Shown: in pieces, positions 35,012-43,206 of the stretch | Position numbering within the stretch: the stretch's first letter is position 1 | Layout: each line of letters begins with the position of its first letter | Source of the DNA: Thermoanaerobaculia bacterium | Lineage (GTDB): Bacteria > Acidobacteriota > Thermoanaerobaculia > Multivoradales > JAHEKO01 | Direction of reading: 5' to 3' | Length of the DNA stretch: 64,000 nt | Assembly: GCA_947259925.1 (NCBI GenBank) | Contig: CAMYOG010000058.1 | Span: 1 to 64,000, forward strand | Translations under genes and position numbers: made by a program | Notes under the pieces: model-generated | The model's input: only the letters and a program-made list of their open reading frames with translations | Told to the model about the DNA's origin: nothing | The model's database searches: none

Positions 35012-35425
35012 TCACTCCGGTGTCTCGAGGGGGACGGACGGAAAGTACGTCTTGAAGCGCCCGCGGTCGGCAGTCGCGAGCGTCCAGCCCATGATTCCGG
35101 CATGGGCGCCGATGAAGAAGTCGGGCAGCGGCATCGGAGCGGTCTTCTTCGCAGAGGCCCGCCGCTTTCGGTACTTCCGGAAAGCGATTGAGCACATCTC
35201 GGCGGCGGCAGACGGCACATCGAGAACTTCGACACCCCAGCTGCGAACTCGATCGGCGACCGTCGGCGGATCGGCGTCGCCAACACATACCTCGGCCAGG
35301 CTCACCGCGTTGATGGCGGCGCCGTCACCCGCCACCGCATCGGCGATAGTCTCTCTGGCCCATTCGAAGAAGGGCGAATCAGGATCGAAAGCGTAGATCA
35401 CGACGTTGGTGTCGAGCAGGATCAT
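35012..35425 (-). CDS. PIN-domain ribonuclease toxin (VapC-like)
   Basis: 137 residues. The four acidic PIN positions are visible: 'ILLDTNVVIYAFD', Glu in 'AVSLAEVCVGD', Asp in 'MPLPDFFIGAHAG', and Asp in 'TLATADRGRF'. Metal-dependent RNase that would cleave specific RNAs when the antitoxin is lost. Its ATG overlaps the antitoxin stop (ATGA). Confidence 0.87.
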   Translation of the reverse strand: MILLDTNVVIYAFDPDSPFFEWARETIADAVAGDGAAINAVSLAEVCVGDADPPTVADRVRSWGVEVLDVPSAAAEMCSIAFRKYRKRRASAKKTAPMPLPDFFIGAHAGIMGWTLATADRGRFKTYFPSVPLETPE

Positions 35426-35655
35426 GGCTCTCGAGTGAGCCCGCGCAGCTCCTCCCAGCTCTTGGTGGGCCGCAGCGGCGCTCTACGCATGGCTTCCAGG
35501 CATGCCCGCCGGCTCTTGCGGCCAGACGGCTTCGGCTTCTCCAGCCGGACCAGGAGGAAACGGCCGTCCGCCTGCTGCTGGATGTCGAACACATCCCCTG
35601 GGCGTCCGTTGGGGAGCAGGATGCGCTTCTTGGCATCGACTCTAGACGAGCTCAT
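35422..35655 (-). CDS. AbrB/SpoVT-type antitoxin of the PIN toxin
   Basis: Start taken at 35655 ('MSSSRVDAKKRILLPNG'), six codons inside the ORF, because the swapped-hairpin DNA-binding fold begins there ('RVDAKKRILLPNGRPGDVFD', 'QADGRFLLVRLEKP'). The C-terminal part ('RACLEAMRRAP', 'KSWEELRGLT') is the toxin-binding tail. 77 residues. It should repress its own promoter together with the toxin. Confidence 0.8.
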   Translation of the reverse strand: MSSSRVDAKKRILLPNGRPGDVFDIQQQADGRFLLVRLEKPKPSGRKSRRACLEAMRRAPLRPTKSWEELRGLTREP

Positions 35656-35743
35656 GGTGGGATTATCCCACATTCAGGTCCCGGGTACTCATGAGGCCCC
35701 GGGGACCTGGCAGCACCAACGACGCCTTCCTACCGGCTGAGGA

Positions 35744-35848
35744 TCAGTCGGCAAAGAGCTTCCGGGCCGTGTCGCCACGCACGTAGACGGAGTCGACCCT
35801 GCCGAAGGCCGGATCAGAGTGCAGGTGGTTCGAGTAGCCGCTTCCACT
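35744..35848 (-). pseudogene. remnant of an amidohydrolase C-terminus
   Basis: A 34-codon stretch ending in a stop encodes 'HSDPAFGRVDSVYVRGDTAR' and 'KLFAD', the usual last segment of TIM-barrel amidohydrolases. A stop codon precedes it in frame and no more of the gene is present. The rest of this 278-base gap shows a GGTCCCGGG/CCCCGGGGACC hairpin (about 35677-35707) and nothing else recognisable. Confidence 0.6.
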
Positions 35849-35951
35849 TCAGCGCCGCGGCGAAGGCTACCACCCGGCTCACGCCATCATCGTTACCCGC
35901 GCGGTGAAGCGAGCAGACCGTGCAGCCGGTGGATGGAGCCGGCGCCAATCG

Positions 35952-36650
35952 TCAAGCGCCGCAGTGACCGCCCTCTTCACGCCGGACCCGACGCACCTCG
36001 AGTAGCGCCTGATCCGCCATCAGGCTCGCTTGCTGGATCGTGTCGACGTCGTCGTCCAACGGAATCAGGGCTTCGTAGAGCCTCTCGGCCTCCGCCTGGT
36101 TCTTGCGGTCGAGCTCGACCAGAGCCTCGATCCAGTGCGCCACGAGCCGGTGGTCGGCAACGTCCACGGTGGCTGCCGCCTGGGCGAGGAGCCTCGCCCG
36201 GGCGTGCTGACAATCGATCAAGGCATCGAGCGCGTTGACGTTGTCCTGTCCGATCGCCGCCACCCAGGCCTCGTCGGTCTGAGGCAGGTCGGCGGGCATG
36301 TACGCGGGCGTAGCCTTCTGTTCGGCCTCTTCCCGCTCTCTGGCTTCGGCCGCCGCCCGCTCGGCTTCCTTGCGACGCAGCTCCTCCAGCTCTTCCTGCC
36401 GAGCTCTCTTGCGGTCCTTCGACTCCGAGATGGCGCCGGCCGCGGCGCCGCCCGCCGCGCCCAAGGCGGCTCCCTCGGCGGCCGAGCCCAGATCTCCGCC
36501 GACCAGCAGGCCGAGAACGGCTCCGCCGGCGGCGCCCTTGCCGGCCCACCGCCCGGCCTTGCCCGCCAGTACCGGCGATGTCATCCAGACCAGGATCACG
36601 AGGATCAGCAGGGGCGTCAGAATCGGTGCGATGTGGCGATGTCCAGTCAT
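35952..36650 (-). CDS. membrane-associated glycine-zipper protein with helical C-terminus
   Basis: 232 residues. N-terminal membrane or signal helix ('HIAPILTPLLILVILVWMTS'), then a glycine zipper ('AGKGAAGGAVLGLLVGGDLG', 'GAALGAAGGAAAGAISE'), a charged coiled coil ('RARQEELEELRRKEAERAAA') and a soluble helical domain ('ALDALIDCQHARARLLAQAA'). The zipper can insert into or oligomerise at a membrane. No specific family known. Follows the porin gene (36675-37835) on the same strand with 24 bases between. Confidence 0.7.
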   Translation of the reverse strand: MTGHRHIAPILTPLLILVILVWMTSPVLAGKAGRWAGKGAAGGAVLGLLVGGDLGSAAEGAALGAAGGAAAGAISESKDRKRARQEELEELRRKEAERAAAEAREREEAEQKATPAYMPADLPQTDEAWVAAIGQDNVNALDALIDCQHARARLLAQAAATVDVADHRLVAHWIEALVELDRKNQAEAERLYEALIPLDDDVDTIQQASLMADQALLEVRRVRREEGGHCGA

Positions 36651-36674
36651 ACTCCCTCCGTTCGTTTCTTGCCT

Positions 36675-37835
36675 TCAGAAGGAGACGTTCCAGTCGAGGC
36701 GGAACCGGTTGCCGCTCTCGCGGGTCGTGTCTCCCGGATTCAAGAGATCGATGGCGTCGACGAGAAACAGCCGGGCGAACAGGTTCATGCCGGGCCGGAT
36801 CGTGTAGATCGCCCGCAGCTCGCTGCCCTCGATGTTGGTCGCGCGAACCTGATTGGCGTTCCCCCACCGGACCCAGTCGTCCTGGATGTAGGAGCTGTGC
36901 GCCGAAAGAGCCTCCAGGTGGGCGTAGAAGAACCCGAGCTGCCAATCGCCCGCGGAGGCCCTCTCGCCCCAGAGGAGCTCGATAACGTATCCATCCACGT
37001 CATCCTGGTGGAGCTCGCCGAAGCTGCCGGCCGGCTCGTCGCCGTAGTCGTCGGTGTTGTGGGTCAGGTCCGCGCCGATGCGTAGCGGTCTCCCGAACGC
37101 GCGGGTCCGGTACTGCAGCTGCAGGCCGAGGACTCGGTAGTCGCGAGTGTTGTTCTCGGTCAGGAGGATCTCTCCCGCCGGGTCGTCGGCATCGGCTCGG
37201 GTCGCGAAGAAGCCGCCGGCCAGGGTGATGCCGGAGTCCCCGAAGTCCCGCTCGTACGAGACCTGCCCGATGGTCCCCGTGCCCGAGAAGTCCCGCATAC
37301 CCACCGGCAGGGCGACGTAGTTGAGGCTCCAGGTCATCGAAGCCCCGCCGAGGTCGTGCCGGAAGCTGCCGCCCGCGCCGGCATAGGTGACGTTGTCGAA
37401 GACGAAGAAGTCGTCCTGGCGCCAGAAGGAGAGCTGGTTGCGGCCGGCCCAGGCCTCGAAACCTCCGTGCGCGTAGCGCAGGAACCAGCGGTCGAGATTG
37501 AGCTCGTAGGGCCCCGTACTCCCACCGTCGAAGTCGTGAACGGTGATGTGGGGCGATTGCTGCGACAAACGAGGGCCGGTGCGCGCCTGAGCCAGGGCCG
37601 ACCAACGGTCGCCGAGCCCTACCTCGACGCCGCCGCGAAGCCGGACGCGCAGCCGCAGCCGGTCGTCGCGCTTCGCGCCGTCGCCCTGTAGCGAGTCCCA
37701 GTCCTGCTCCAGCCTGAGTCGGGAATCGCCGAAGAAACGGAATCTACCGGTCTTCTCCTCCGCGGACGCGGCGGACGCCACGACCAGCAGCAGGAGCCAG
37801 GAGATCACCGCGAGCTCCCACCCGGGGCGGTTCAT
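36675..37835 (-). CDS. alginate-export-type outer-membrane porin
   Basis: Start moved to 37835, seven bases after GGAGGGGG. 386 residues: signal peptide ('AVISWLLLLVVASAASAE'), then the Alginate_exp-type barrel: 'RFRFFGDSRLRLEQDWDSLQ', 'RLRLRVRLRGGVEVGLGDRW', 'GGFEAWAGRNQLSFWRQDDF', C-terminal 'SGNRFRLDWNVSF'. The family includes AlgE-like and uncharacterised porins; there is no alginate gene nearby, so substrate unknown. Probably co-transcribed with the glycine-zipper gene. Confidence 0.8.
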   Translation of the reverse strand: MNRPGWELAVISWLLLLVVASAASAEEKTGRFRFFGDSRLRLEQDWDSLQGDGAKRDDRLRLRVRLRGGVEVGLGDRWSALAQARTGPRLSQQSPHITVHDFDGGSTGPYELNLDRWFLRYAHGGFEAWAGRNQLSFWRQDDFFVFDNVTYAGAGGSFRHDLGGASMTWSLNYVALPVGMRDFSGTGTIGQVSYERDFGDSGITLAGGFFATRADADDPAGEILLTENNTRDYRVLGLQLQYRTRAFGRPLRIGADLTHNTDDYGDEPAGSFGELHQDDVDGYVIELLWGERASAGDWQLGFFYAHLEALSAHSSYIQDDWVRWGNANQVRATNIEGSELRAIYTIRPGMNLFARLFLVDAIDLLNPGDTTRESGNRFRLDWNVSF

Positions 37836-37896
37836 TTGCAGCCCCCTCCGTCGACCGTGAGAGGAGCCACGTCTGAGACCTGGTGGGGAACGCATG

Positions 37897-40800
37897 CTAG
37901 CTCCCGGCTCTCTCGGCCTCGGCCCTCGCCTTGCGGGCCTCGTTCAGCGCCTTCTTGCAGAGCTTCTTGTCGGCGGTCACCCGCTTCAGCAGTCCCGTGG
38001 CGGCGAGTGACAGGCCGCCCGTGCCGATCGCCAGTCCGGTGGCGGTGGCGGCTGCGAGGGGCTTGGTCTCGACCTCGGGGGCCCCGAGGGTGCCCCCGAC
38101 CTTGACCAGGCTGTCGGCCGCCGAGGCCAGGCCCAGGCGGAGTCCGCGCGGCTTGGTGGCCCAGCGGAAGGCGAGCTCCTCGGTCTCGAGATCGACCCGG
38201 CCGACGCCGAGGACGTCCAGATACTCGGAGCGCGTGGCGACCGGTTCCAGCTCGACGACACCGTCCTCGACTCTCGCCACGGCGACGATGCATTCGAGGT
38301 TGGTGTAGTTGGAGGCGCCCGCCAGCGGATTGAAGGAGCGGATGAGCCCGACGATGCCGCCGAGAAGCGGCAGCCTCGCGGCCGCGAGCTCGACCAGCGT
38401 GAGATCGATCTGGCCGGCGCCGGCCGCCACGATCAGGTGGCCGTCGAGGCTTCTGGCCATGGCGTGAGGCGAGTCGCCGACGCCTTCGATCGAGAGATCG
38501 AAGTCCAGCGGCACCGCCCGCGCGAGGTCCTCGTCCGGCGTGAGGCCCGGCGACTTGATGTCGGAACCGGTCAGCCGTCCGAGAGCGCGGTAGCCCGACG
38601 CCACCGGCTCGAGAGTCAGCCCCAGTGAGATGGCCCCCGCCGTCTCACCCGCGGCCGAGCTGCGCTCGACGTCGAGACGCCCGTCGCGCAGGCTGGCGAT
38701 CACCTCGACGTCGTCGATCCGGCCGGCGCGGGCGGTGACTTCGTCCACCCGGTAGGCGACTTCGGCGTCGATCTTGTCGAGCACGCCGAGCTCGAACGGC
38801 TCGTCGGCGAAGACGAGCTCGCCCTCCTCGGCAGCGGGCTCCGCTGCCGCCGCCTCGATCTCGCCGGCCGGGCTGACTGCTGCCGACGGCTCCGGGAGGC
38901 CGAGCAGGGTGGGCAGGTCGATGCGCTCGGATCGGAGCTCGAGCCGTACGTAGGGCTTCTCTCGCAGATCGACGCGCAGCGACCCCGCGAGGTCGCTCGC
39001 ACCGAAGCGCGCTTGGAGATCCTCGACCAGGAACTCCTGGGGACTGCCCGCGAGGCGGGCGCCGACCTCGTACGGCTGATCCGGGAACCCCTCGGGCTTC
39101 TCGAGAAGCTCGGCCAGGACCGTCGTATCGGGCCCCTCGGCTTGGAGCTCGAGCCGCGTGCCGACCATCCGGGGCGGCTTGCCCAGCGTTCCGTCGAGCG
39201 CGACCCGGTGGTCGCCCAACCAGGCCCGGACCTGGTGAAACCGGGTCTCCTCGCCCAGGATCTCCGCGCGACCGCTCGCCCCGAAGGCCTGCGCCGGCAC
39301 CCGGACGCCGGCCATCTCGCCGACCACCGAGGCGTCGGGCCCGGTGACGTCGGCGGTCAGCTCCAGGCCGGTGGCGCGCGCGAAGCTGGCAAGCCTCGCC
39401 TCGGCGCGGACTTCGATGCCGCCCAGGGTGGCGGTGACGTCGCTCAGCCCGAAGCCCGACTCCGTGAGCCGCAGCTCGCCGGTGACCGCGTAGCGGTCGG
39501 GCGGCAGATCGGGGACCCAGTCGAGCCCGGCCCCCGACAGGATCCGGCCGGCCGAGCCGGCGTCCGAGCCGGCGACCGACAGGAGAAGCTCGGTAGACCC
39601 CATGCCGGGGAGCGGACCGACGGCGCCCGACGCCGTGGCCCGGTGGAGGCCGAGCTCGCCCACCATCTCCTCCAGGCGGTAGATCTCGCCGTCGATGCGC
39701 ACCCTTCCGGCGACGTCGAAGGGGTCCTCGGGGAGCGGCGGCAGCTCGCGCCAGGCGCCGAGGTCCGAGAGACGGGGCCCGCGCGCTTCGACCTCGAGGT
39801 CGGTTCCGTCGAGGTCGGGAAGCGGGCCCACGAGCCCGGCGACCTTCAGCTCGATGTCGCCGGCCCGCGCGGCGAGGTCGTCGAGCGCGTAGCCGGCGGG
39901 CGACGCGCCGAGGCGTCCGCTGACATCGAAGGGCTGTGCGGGCAGACCGGCCAGCCCGGCCAGGCCCCCCGCCCGCGAGACATCCGGGCCGGCGACACGG
40001 AAGAGCACGTTCGAGCCGGCGAGGCCGGGTCCGGCGTCCAGGCGGCCGCTCGCCCGCAGCGCGATCTCGCCCAGGCTGCCCTCGACCCCTTCGAGCTCGA
40101 AGCGCCGGGCGCCGAGAGCGCGCACCCGCCCGGCGACCTCGTACCGCTCCGCGGGCAGCTCGAGCAGCTCGGGCAGCTCGACGGGAACGAGGGCGGCGGC
40201 CCGCGCCAGGTCGGGACCGGCGGCTCGAAGCTCGAGATCGGTGCCGGCGAGGCCCGCGACGGGGAAGACGACGCCCTCGGCCAGCACCTCGCTCTCGGCC
40301 GCCTTCAGCACCACCGGCCGCAGACTCAGCCGGTCGCCACCCCAGCCCAGGTGCCCCTCGATCTTGAGCGGCGAGGAGGGCAGCCGGAAGCCGGCCAGCG
40401 CGGAGAAGGCGGCGGGATCGGGGCTCGCGATCCGGAGGTCGATCGCGGCGCCGGCGAAGCTCGGCGGCCTCCCCAACGTGCCGTCCAGCCAGAGCCGGGT
40501 CGCGCCGATCCGTCCCTCGAGTCCCTCGGCCGCGAGCTCTCCTTGCCGGCTCGCCAGTCGGCCTCGGATTCGGTACGGACGGGGCGGAAGATCGATCCCG
40601 GCCAGGCCACCGAGGCTGGACAGGTCCGGGCCCTCCGCCTCGATCACGACTTCCGAGCCGCTCATCTCGGGCGCCCAGCTCAGCAGGCCGTCCGCGGAGA
40701 GCCGGTGACCTCCGATCCGGGCGGCAAAGCGCTCGAAGGCGGCTCCCGAATCGGTCAGCCGCGCCTTGCCGGAGACCGAGAACGGGCCCGGCGGCAGGCG

Positions 40801-41784
40801 GTCGATGCCGTTGATCGCTCCGAGCGACTCCGGACCGGGACCCCGGGCATCGATCGTGAGGTCGAGGTCCCGGGGATCTCGCAGAGAGCTCACCCGGCCC
40901 GTGGCCTCGATCTCTACCTCGCCGACCGCCGCGTCCAGCTGGAGGTCGAACGGTCCGCCGGGCTCGACGGGCGAGATTGCGCCCGAGACGCGGAACGGTC
41001 CGGCGCCGAGCGGCGGCAGGCCGAACGCGCGGGCGACGCCGGCGACGTCGGGGCCGTCGATCTCGATCTCGAGAGCCAGGCCAGCGAGCGTCGCCAGGTC
41101 GGCGATCGCTCCGCCCAGGGTGAGGTCGACGTCGCCCCATCGACCGGTGAGCTCGTGCTCGATGCTGCCGGCCGCCAGGAGCTCCTCCAGCGGACCGACC
41201 CTGCCTGCCAGCTCGAAGGGGGTCTGCTCGAGGCTGCCGCTGGCCTCGAGATCGAGCCATCCGGCCGCGGTCGAGCGCACCCGGAGCCGCTGGACGCTCG
41301 CCTCGCGGGACTCCTCGCGGGCCGGGTCGCGGTAGCGGATCTCGGCGTCCGCGAGCTCGAGGGCCTCGACGAGGACCTGGGGCACCTCGTCGGCGCTCAC
41401 CTCGAGCTCCCAGTTGCCGCGACCCTCGCCGTCGGTCTCGAGAAGCAGCTTCGCTCCCTGGAGACGCAGATCGACGATCCGTAGCGGCCCCGAGATCAGC
41501 GACCAGAGGCCGAACGAGATCTCGACGCGATCGGCGCGGGCCATCAGCGGGCTGGTGCTCCAGCTCGGGTTGGCCAGCCCGAGGTCTTCGAAGACGAGCC
41601 GCGTCACCCCACCCGGATCGGCCCGGAAGCGGCCGATGGTGACCTCCCGGTCCACCCGATCCGAGGCCGCGCGGGCGATCGTCGGGCTCCAACCGCTCAG
41701 ATCGGCCAGCTCCAGGTAGAGCAGGACGGCGGCTGCCAGAAGCACCGGCAGGGCGATCAGTGCGAGTAGGAGCTTCCGAGACAT
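37897..41784 (-). CDS. giant AsmA-like protein (1295 residues)
   Basis: The ORF track extends to 42894, but the start is ATG 41784 ('MSRKLLLALIALPVLLAAAV'), giving one N-terminal membrane anchor and the AsmA N-terminal domain ('DRVDREVTIGRFRADPGGVT', 'RADRVEISFGLWSLISGPLR'). The middle ~900 residues are about eight to nine imperfect repeats of ~110 residues, each built like 'DLELRAAGPDLARAAAL..LP..PYEVAGRVR', consistent with an extended beta groove. A C-terminal AsmA_2-type region includes 'RLPLLGGIVGLIRSFNPLAG'. Such proteins bridge the periplasm for phospholipid or outer-membrane traffic. Ends with a charged helix. Confidence 0.85.
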   Translation of the reverse strand: MSRKLLLALIALPVLLAAAVLLYLELADLSGWSPTIARAASDRVDREVTIGRFRADPGGVTRLVFEDLGLANPSWSTSPLMARADRVEISFGLWSLISGPLRIVDLRLQGAKLLLETDGEGRGNWELEVSADEVPQVLVEALELADAEIRYRDPAREESREASVQRLRVRSTAAGWLDLEASGSLEQTPFELAGRVGPLEELLAAGSIEHELTGRWGDVDLTLGGAIADLATLAGLALEIEIDGPDVAGVARAFGLPPLGAGPFRVSGAISPVEPGGPFDLQLDAAVGEVEIEATGRVSSLRDPRDLDLTIDARGPGPESLGAINGIDRLPPGPFSVSGKARLTDSGAAFERFAARIGGHRLSADGLLSWAPEMSGSEVVIEAEGPDLSSLGGLAGIDLPPRPYRIRGRLASRQGELAAEGLEGRIGATRLWLDGTLGRPPSFAGAAIDLRIASPDPAAFSALAGFRLPSSPLKIEGHLGWGGDRLSLRPVVLKAAESEVLAEGVVFPVAGLAGTDLELRAAGPDLARAAALVPVELPELLELPAERYEVAGRVRALGARRFELEGVEGSLGEIALRASGRLDAGPGLAGSNVLFRVAGPDVSRAGGLAGLAGLPAQPFDVSGRLGASPAGYALDDLAARAGDIELKVAGLVGPLPDLDGTDLEVEARGPRLSDLGAWRELPPLPEDPFDVAGRVRIDGEIYRLEEMVGELGLHRATASGAVGPLPGMGSTELLLSVAGSDAGSAGRILSGAGLDWVPDLPPDRYAVTGELRLTESGFGLSDVTATLGGIEVRAEARLASFARATGLELTADVTGPDASVVGEMAGVRVPAQAFGASGRAEILGEETRFHQVRAWLGDHRVALDGTLGKPPRMVGTRLELQAEGPDTTVLAELLEKPEGFPDQPYEVGARLAGSPQEFLVEDLQARFGASDLAGSLRVDLREKPYVRLELRSERIDLPTLLGLPEPSAAVSPAGEIEAAAAEPAAEEGELVFADEPFELGVLDKIDAEVAYRVDEVTARAGRIDDVEVIASLRDGRLDVERSSAAGETAGAISLGLTLEPVASGYRALGRLTGSDIKSPGLTPDEDLARAVPLDFDLSIEGVGDSPHAMARSLDGHLIVAAGAGQIDLTLVELAAARLPLLGGIVGLIRSFNPLAGASNYTNLECIVAVARVEDGVVELEPVATRSEYLDVLGVGRVDLETEELAFRWATKPRGLRLGLASAADSLVKVGGTLGAPEVETKPLAAATATGLAIGTGGLSLAATGLLKRVTADKKLCKKALNEARKARAEAERAGS

Positions 41785-42011
41785 TCCGGTACACGTCGAC
41801 GGAGCGCGCGAGCCAGCCTGGTCCGCTGTCGATGACCGCCGTCGGCGTCGCGTGCTCTTTCGAAGCTGAGACTGCAAGATCAAAGCCGCTGCGGAGTTGG
41901 GCTCAGCGAGGCGCCCATCCAGCCGGATCCGTCGAAGAATCCGGCGAATTCCTCGAGAGGAGCCTCGTTCCTGGCTTCCGGGACGAGCACTGCGGTCCTT
42001 CGCGAGACGAG

Positions 42012-42034
42012 ATCCCGTGACGACATTTCGTGCC
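42012..42034 (+). promoter_or_regulatory. candidate sigma-54 activator binding site (site B)
   Basis: CCGTGACGACATTTCGTG, 118 bp upstream of the -24 GG at 42141. Same spacing as site C to its promoter. Confidence 0.65.
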
Positions 42035-42139
42035 GGCTCGTTCGAGGCCGCCGCACTGTCCGTACACCAGAGGAGGCCTGCCGGAGAATCGTCAACTCCG
42101 ATTGGCTCATTCCGGACTCGTGCCGGGGCGTTGGCTTGT

Positions 42140-42155
42140 TGGCACTCGGCATGCA
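42140..42155 (+). promoter_or_regulatory. sigma-54 promoter of the phenol-pathway-type OM gene
   Basis: TGGCACTCGGCATGCA, GG-N10-GC. The expected start (~42166) is about 15 bases before the ATG at 42181, leaving almost no leader. Confidence 0.7.
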
Positions 42156-42180
42156 GTCGAGTCGACCGACCATGAGTGTC

Positions 42181-43026
42181 ATGCGACGACGTCCCCGCCG
42201 AGGGCGGCTTGCCCCTCTGCTGATCGCGGCGTTGGTAGCCGGGAGCGGGGCGTTTCCCGCCGGCGCCCAGGAAGAAGGCGCCCAGGAAGAAGAGGCCGCG
42301 GCGCCCGGCCCGATCGTCACCGATCGCCCGACCGACAGCGCCTCGCCCGTTCTGGTGCCTCCGCGCACGCTGCAGATCGAGGCGGGCTACAAGTTCACCC
42401 ACACCGACGACGGCTCGGGCCGCACCGACACCCACGAGCTGCCCGACCTGCTGGCCCGCTTCGGTATCAACGAACGGGTCGAGGCGCGCCTGACCGCGAC
42501 GGGGTGGACCTTCCGCGACGCTACCGCAGGCGACGACGACGGCTTCAACGACGTCAGCCTGGGCGCCAAGTTCGCGCTCGGCGAGGGGCGCGGCCGCCGG
42601 CCGCGGACCTCGCTGCTGGCCGACGTGAGCCTGCCCGTGGGCCAGACCGGGTTCACCAACGACTACGTGATCCCCAAGGTCCTCTTTCTGGCGGAGCACG
42701 GGCTGACCGGCGGTGCCGGGCTGATCTGGAACCTCGGGCCCAGCTTCGTGAGCAGGAAGAAGGACGACGAGCGGCGAACGGACGTGGTGCTCAATTACGC
42801 GATCGCCATGAGCGGAGCGCTCGGCGGACCCTGGAGCCTCTTCGGCGAGGTCTACGGCAACTTCGACTTCGGCTCGGACAGCTCCGACAGCCACACCGTC
42901 CAGGCGGGCACGACCGTGCTGCTCGGCCGGACCTTCCAGCTCGACGTCCGCGTCGGGTACGGTCTGGTCTCCGGCGTGCCGGACTGGCTGGCCGGAGCCG
43001 GCCTCGCCTTCCGTATCCCAGGCTAG
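42181..43026 (+). CDS. outer-membrane protein of the MetA-pathway-of-phenol-degradation type
   Basis: Start taken at ATG 42181 (42172 is an alternative); 281 residues. Signal peptide 'LAPLLIAALVAGSGAFPAGA', an acidic linker, then 'PIVTDRPTDSASPVLVPPRT', 'LQIEAGYKFTHTDD', 'SLLADVSLPVGQTGFTNDYV' and C-terminal 'AGAGLAFRIPG', the pattern of the PF13557-type 'transporter' barrels. The name reflects the family; phenol is not implied. Driven by a sigma-54 promoter; its stop lies in an inverted repeat shared with the convergent MscS gene. Confidence 0.75.
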   Translation: MRRRPRRGRLAPLLIAALVAGSGAFPAGAQEEGAQEEEAAAPGPIVTDRPTDSASPVLVPPRTLQIEAGYKFTHTDDGSGRTDTHELPDLLARFGINERVEARLTATGWTFRDATAGDDDGFNDVSLGAKFALGEGRGRRPRTSLLADVSLPVGQTGFTNDYVIPKVLFLAEHGLTGGAGLIWNLGPSFVSRKKDDERRTDVVLNYAIAMSGALGGPWSLFGEVYGNFDFGSDSSDSHTVQAGTTVLLGRTFQLDVRVGYGLVSGVPDWLAGAGLAFRIPG

Positions 43027-43206
43027 CCCGACCTTCTCACCAGCTTCCTACTGCGCCGCCGCATGCACCTGAATCTGCAGGACTTCGTTCGGTCGGGCAT
43101 CCTCGACGTATGTCGAATACGCCTGCGGTGCCCTCGGTCGCAAAGCCCAGCATCTTCAGGCACCTACGCCGGCTCGCTACGAAAGCCGGTGAGAAGGTCG
43201 GGCTAG
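43023..43206. repeat. long imperfect inverted repeat between convergent genes
   Basis: CTAGCCCGACCTTCTCACC and its reverse complement sit at 43023-43041 and 43188-43206, and weaker pairing continues inward for about 30 more bases on each side. Each arm contains the stop codon of the gene running into it. It could act as a bidirectional terminator or be a relic of a small mobile element. No coding capacity inside. Confidence 0.65.

Larger units (their letters stand above)
41895..42180 (+). repeat. inverted regulatory repeat, left copy
   Basis: About 285 bases that reappear, inverted and diverged, at 46060-46340. Shared blocks, in order, include AGCGAGGCGCCC, CGAAGAATC, GGAGCCTCGT, CGCGAGAC, the sigma-54 activator site, TCGTTCGAGGC, GGACTCGTGCCGGGGCG and TGGCACTCGGC. 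Holds site B and its promoter, and no gene. Faces inward toward the copy at 46 kb. Confidence 0.75.

Noticed and set aside
39013-41484. Plus-strand ORF of 823 aa opposite the AsmA-like gene
   Set aside because: Mirror of the repeated AsmA sequence; its apparent periodicity comes from the sense repeats.
41785-42894. 5' extension of the 1665-codon AsmA frame
   Set aside because: Lies upstream of a clear start with membrane anchor and is antisense to the OM protein gene and its promoter.
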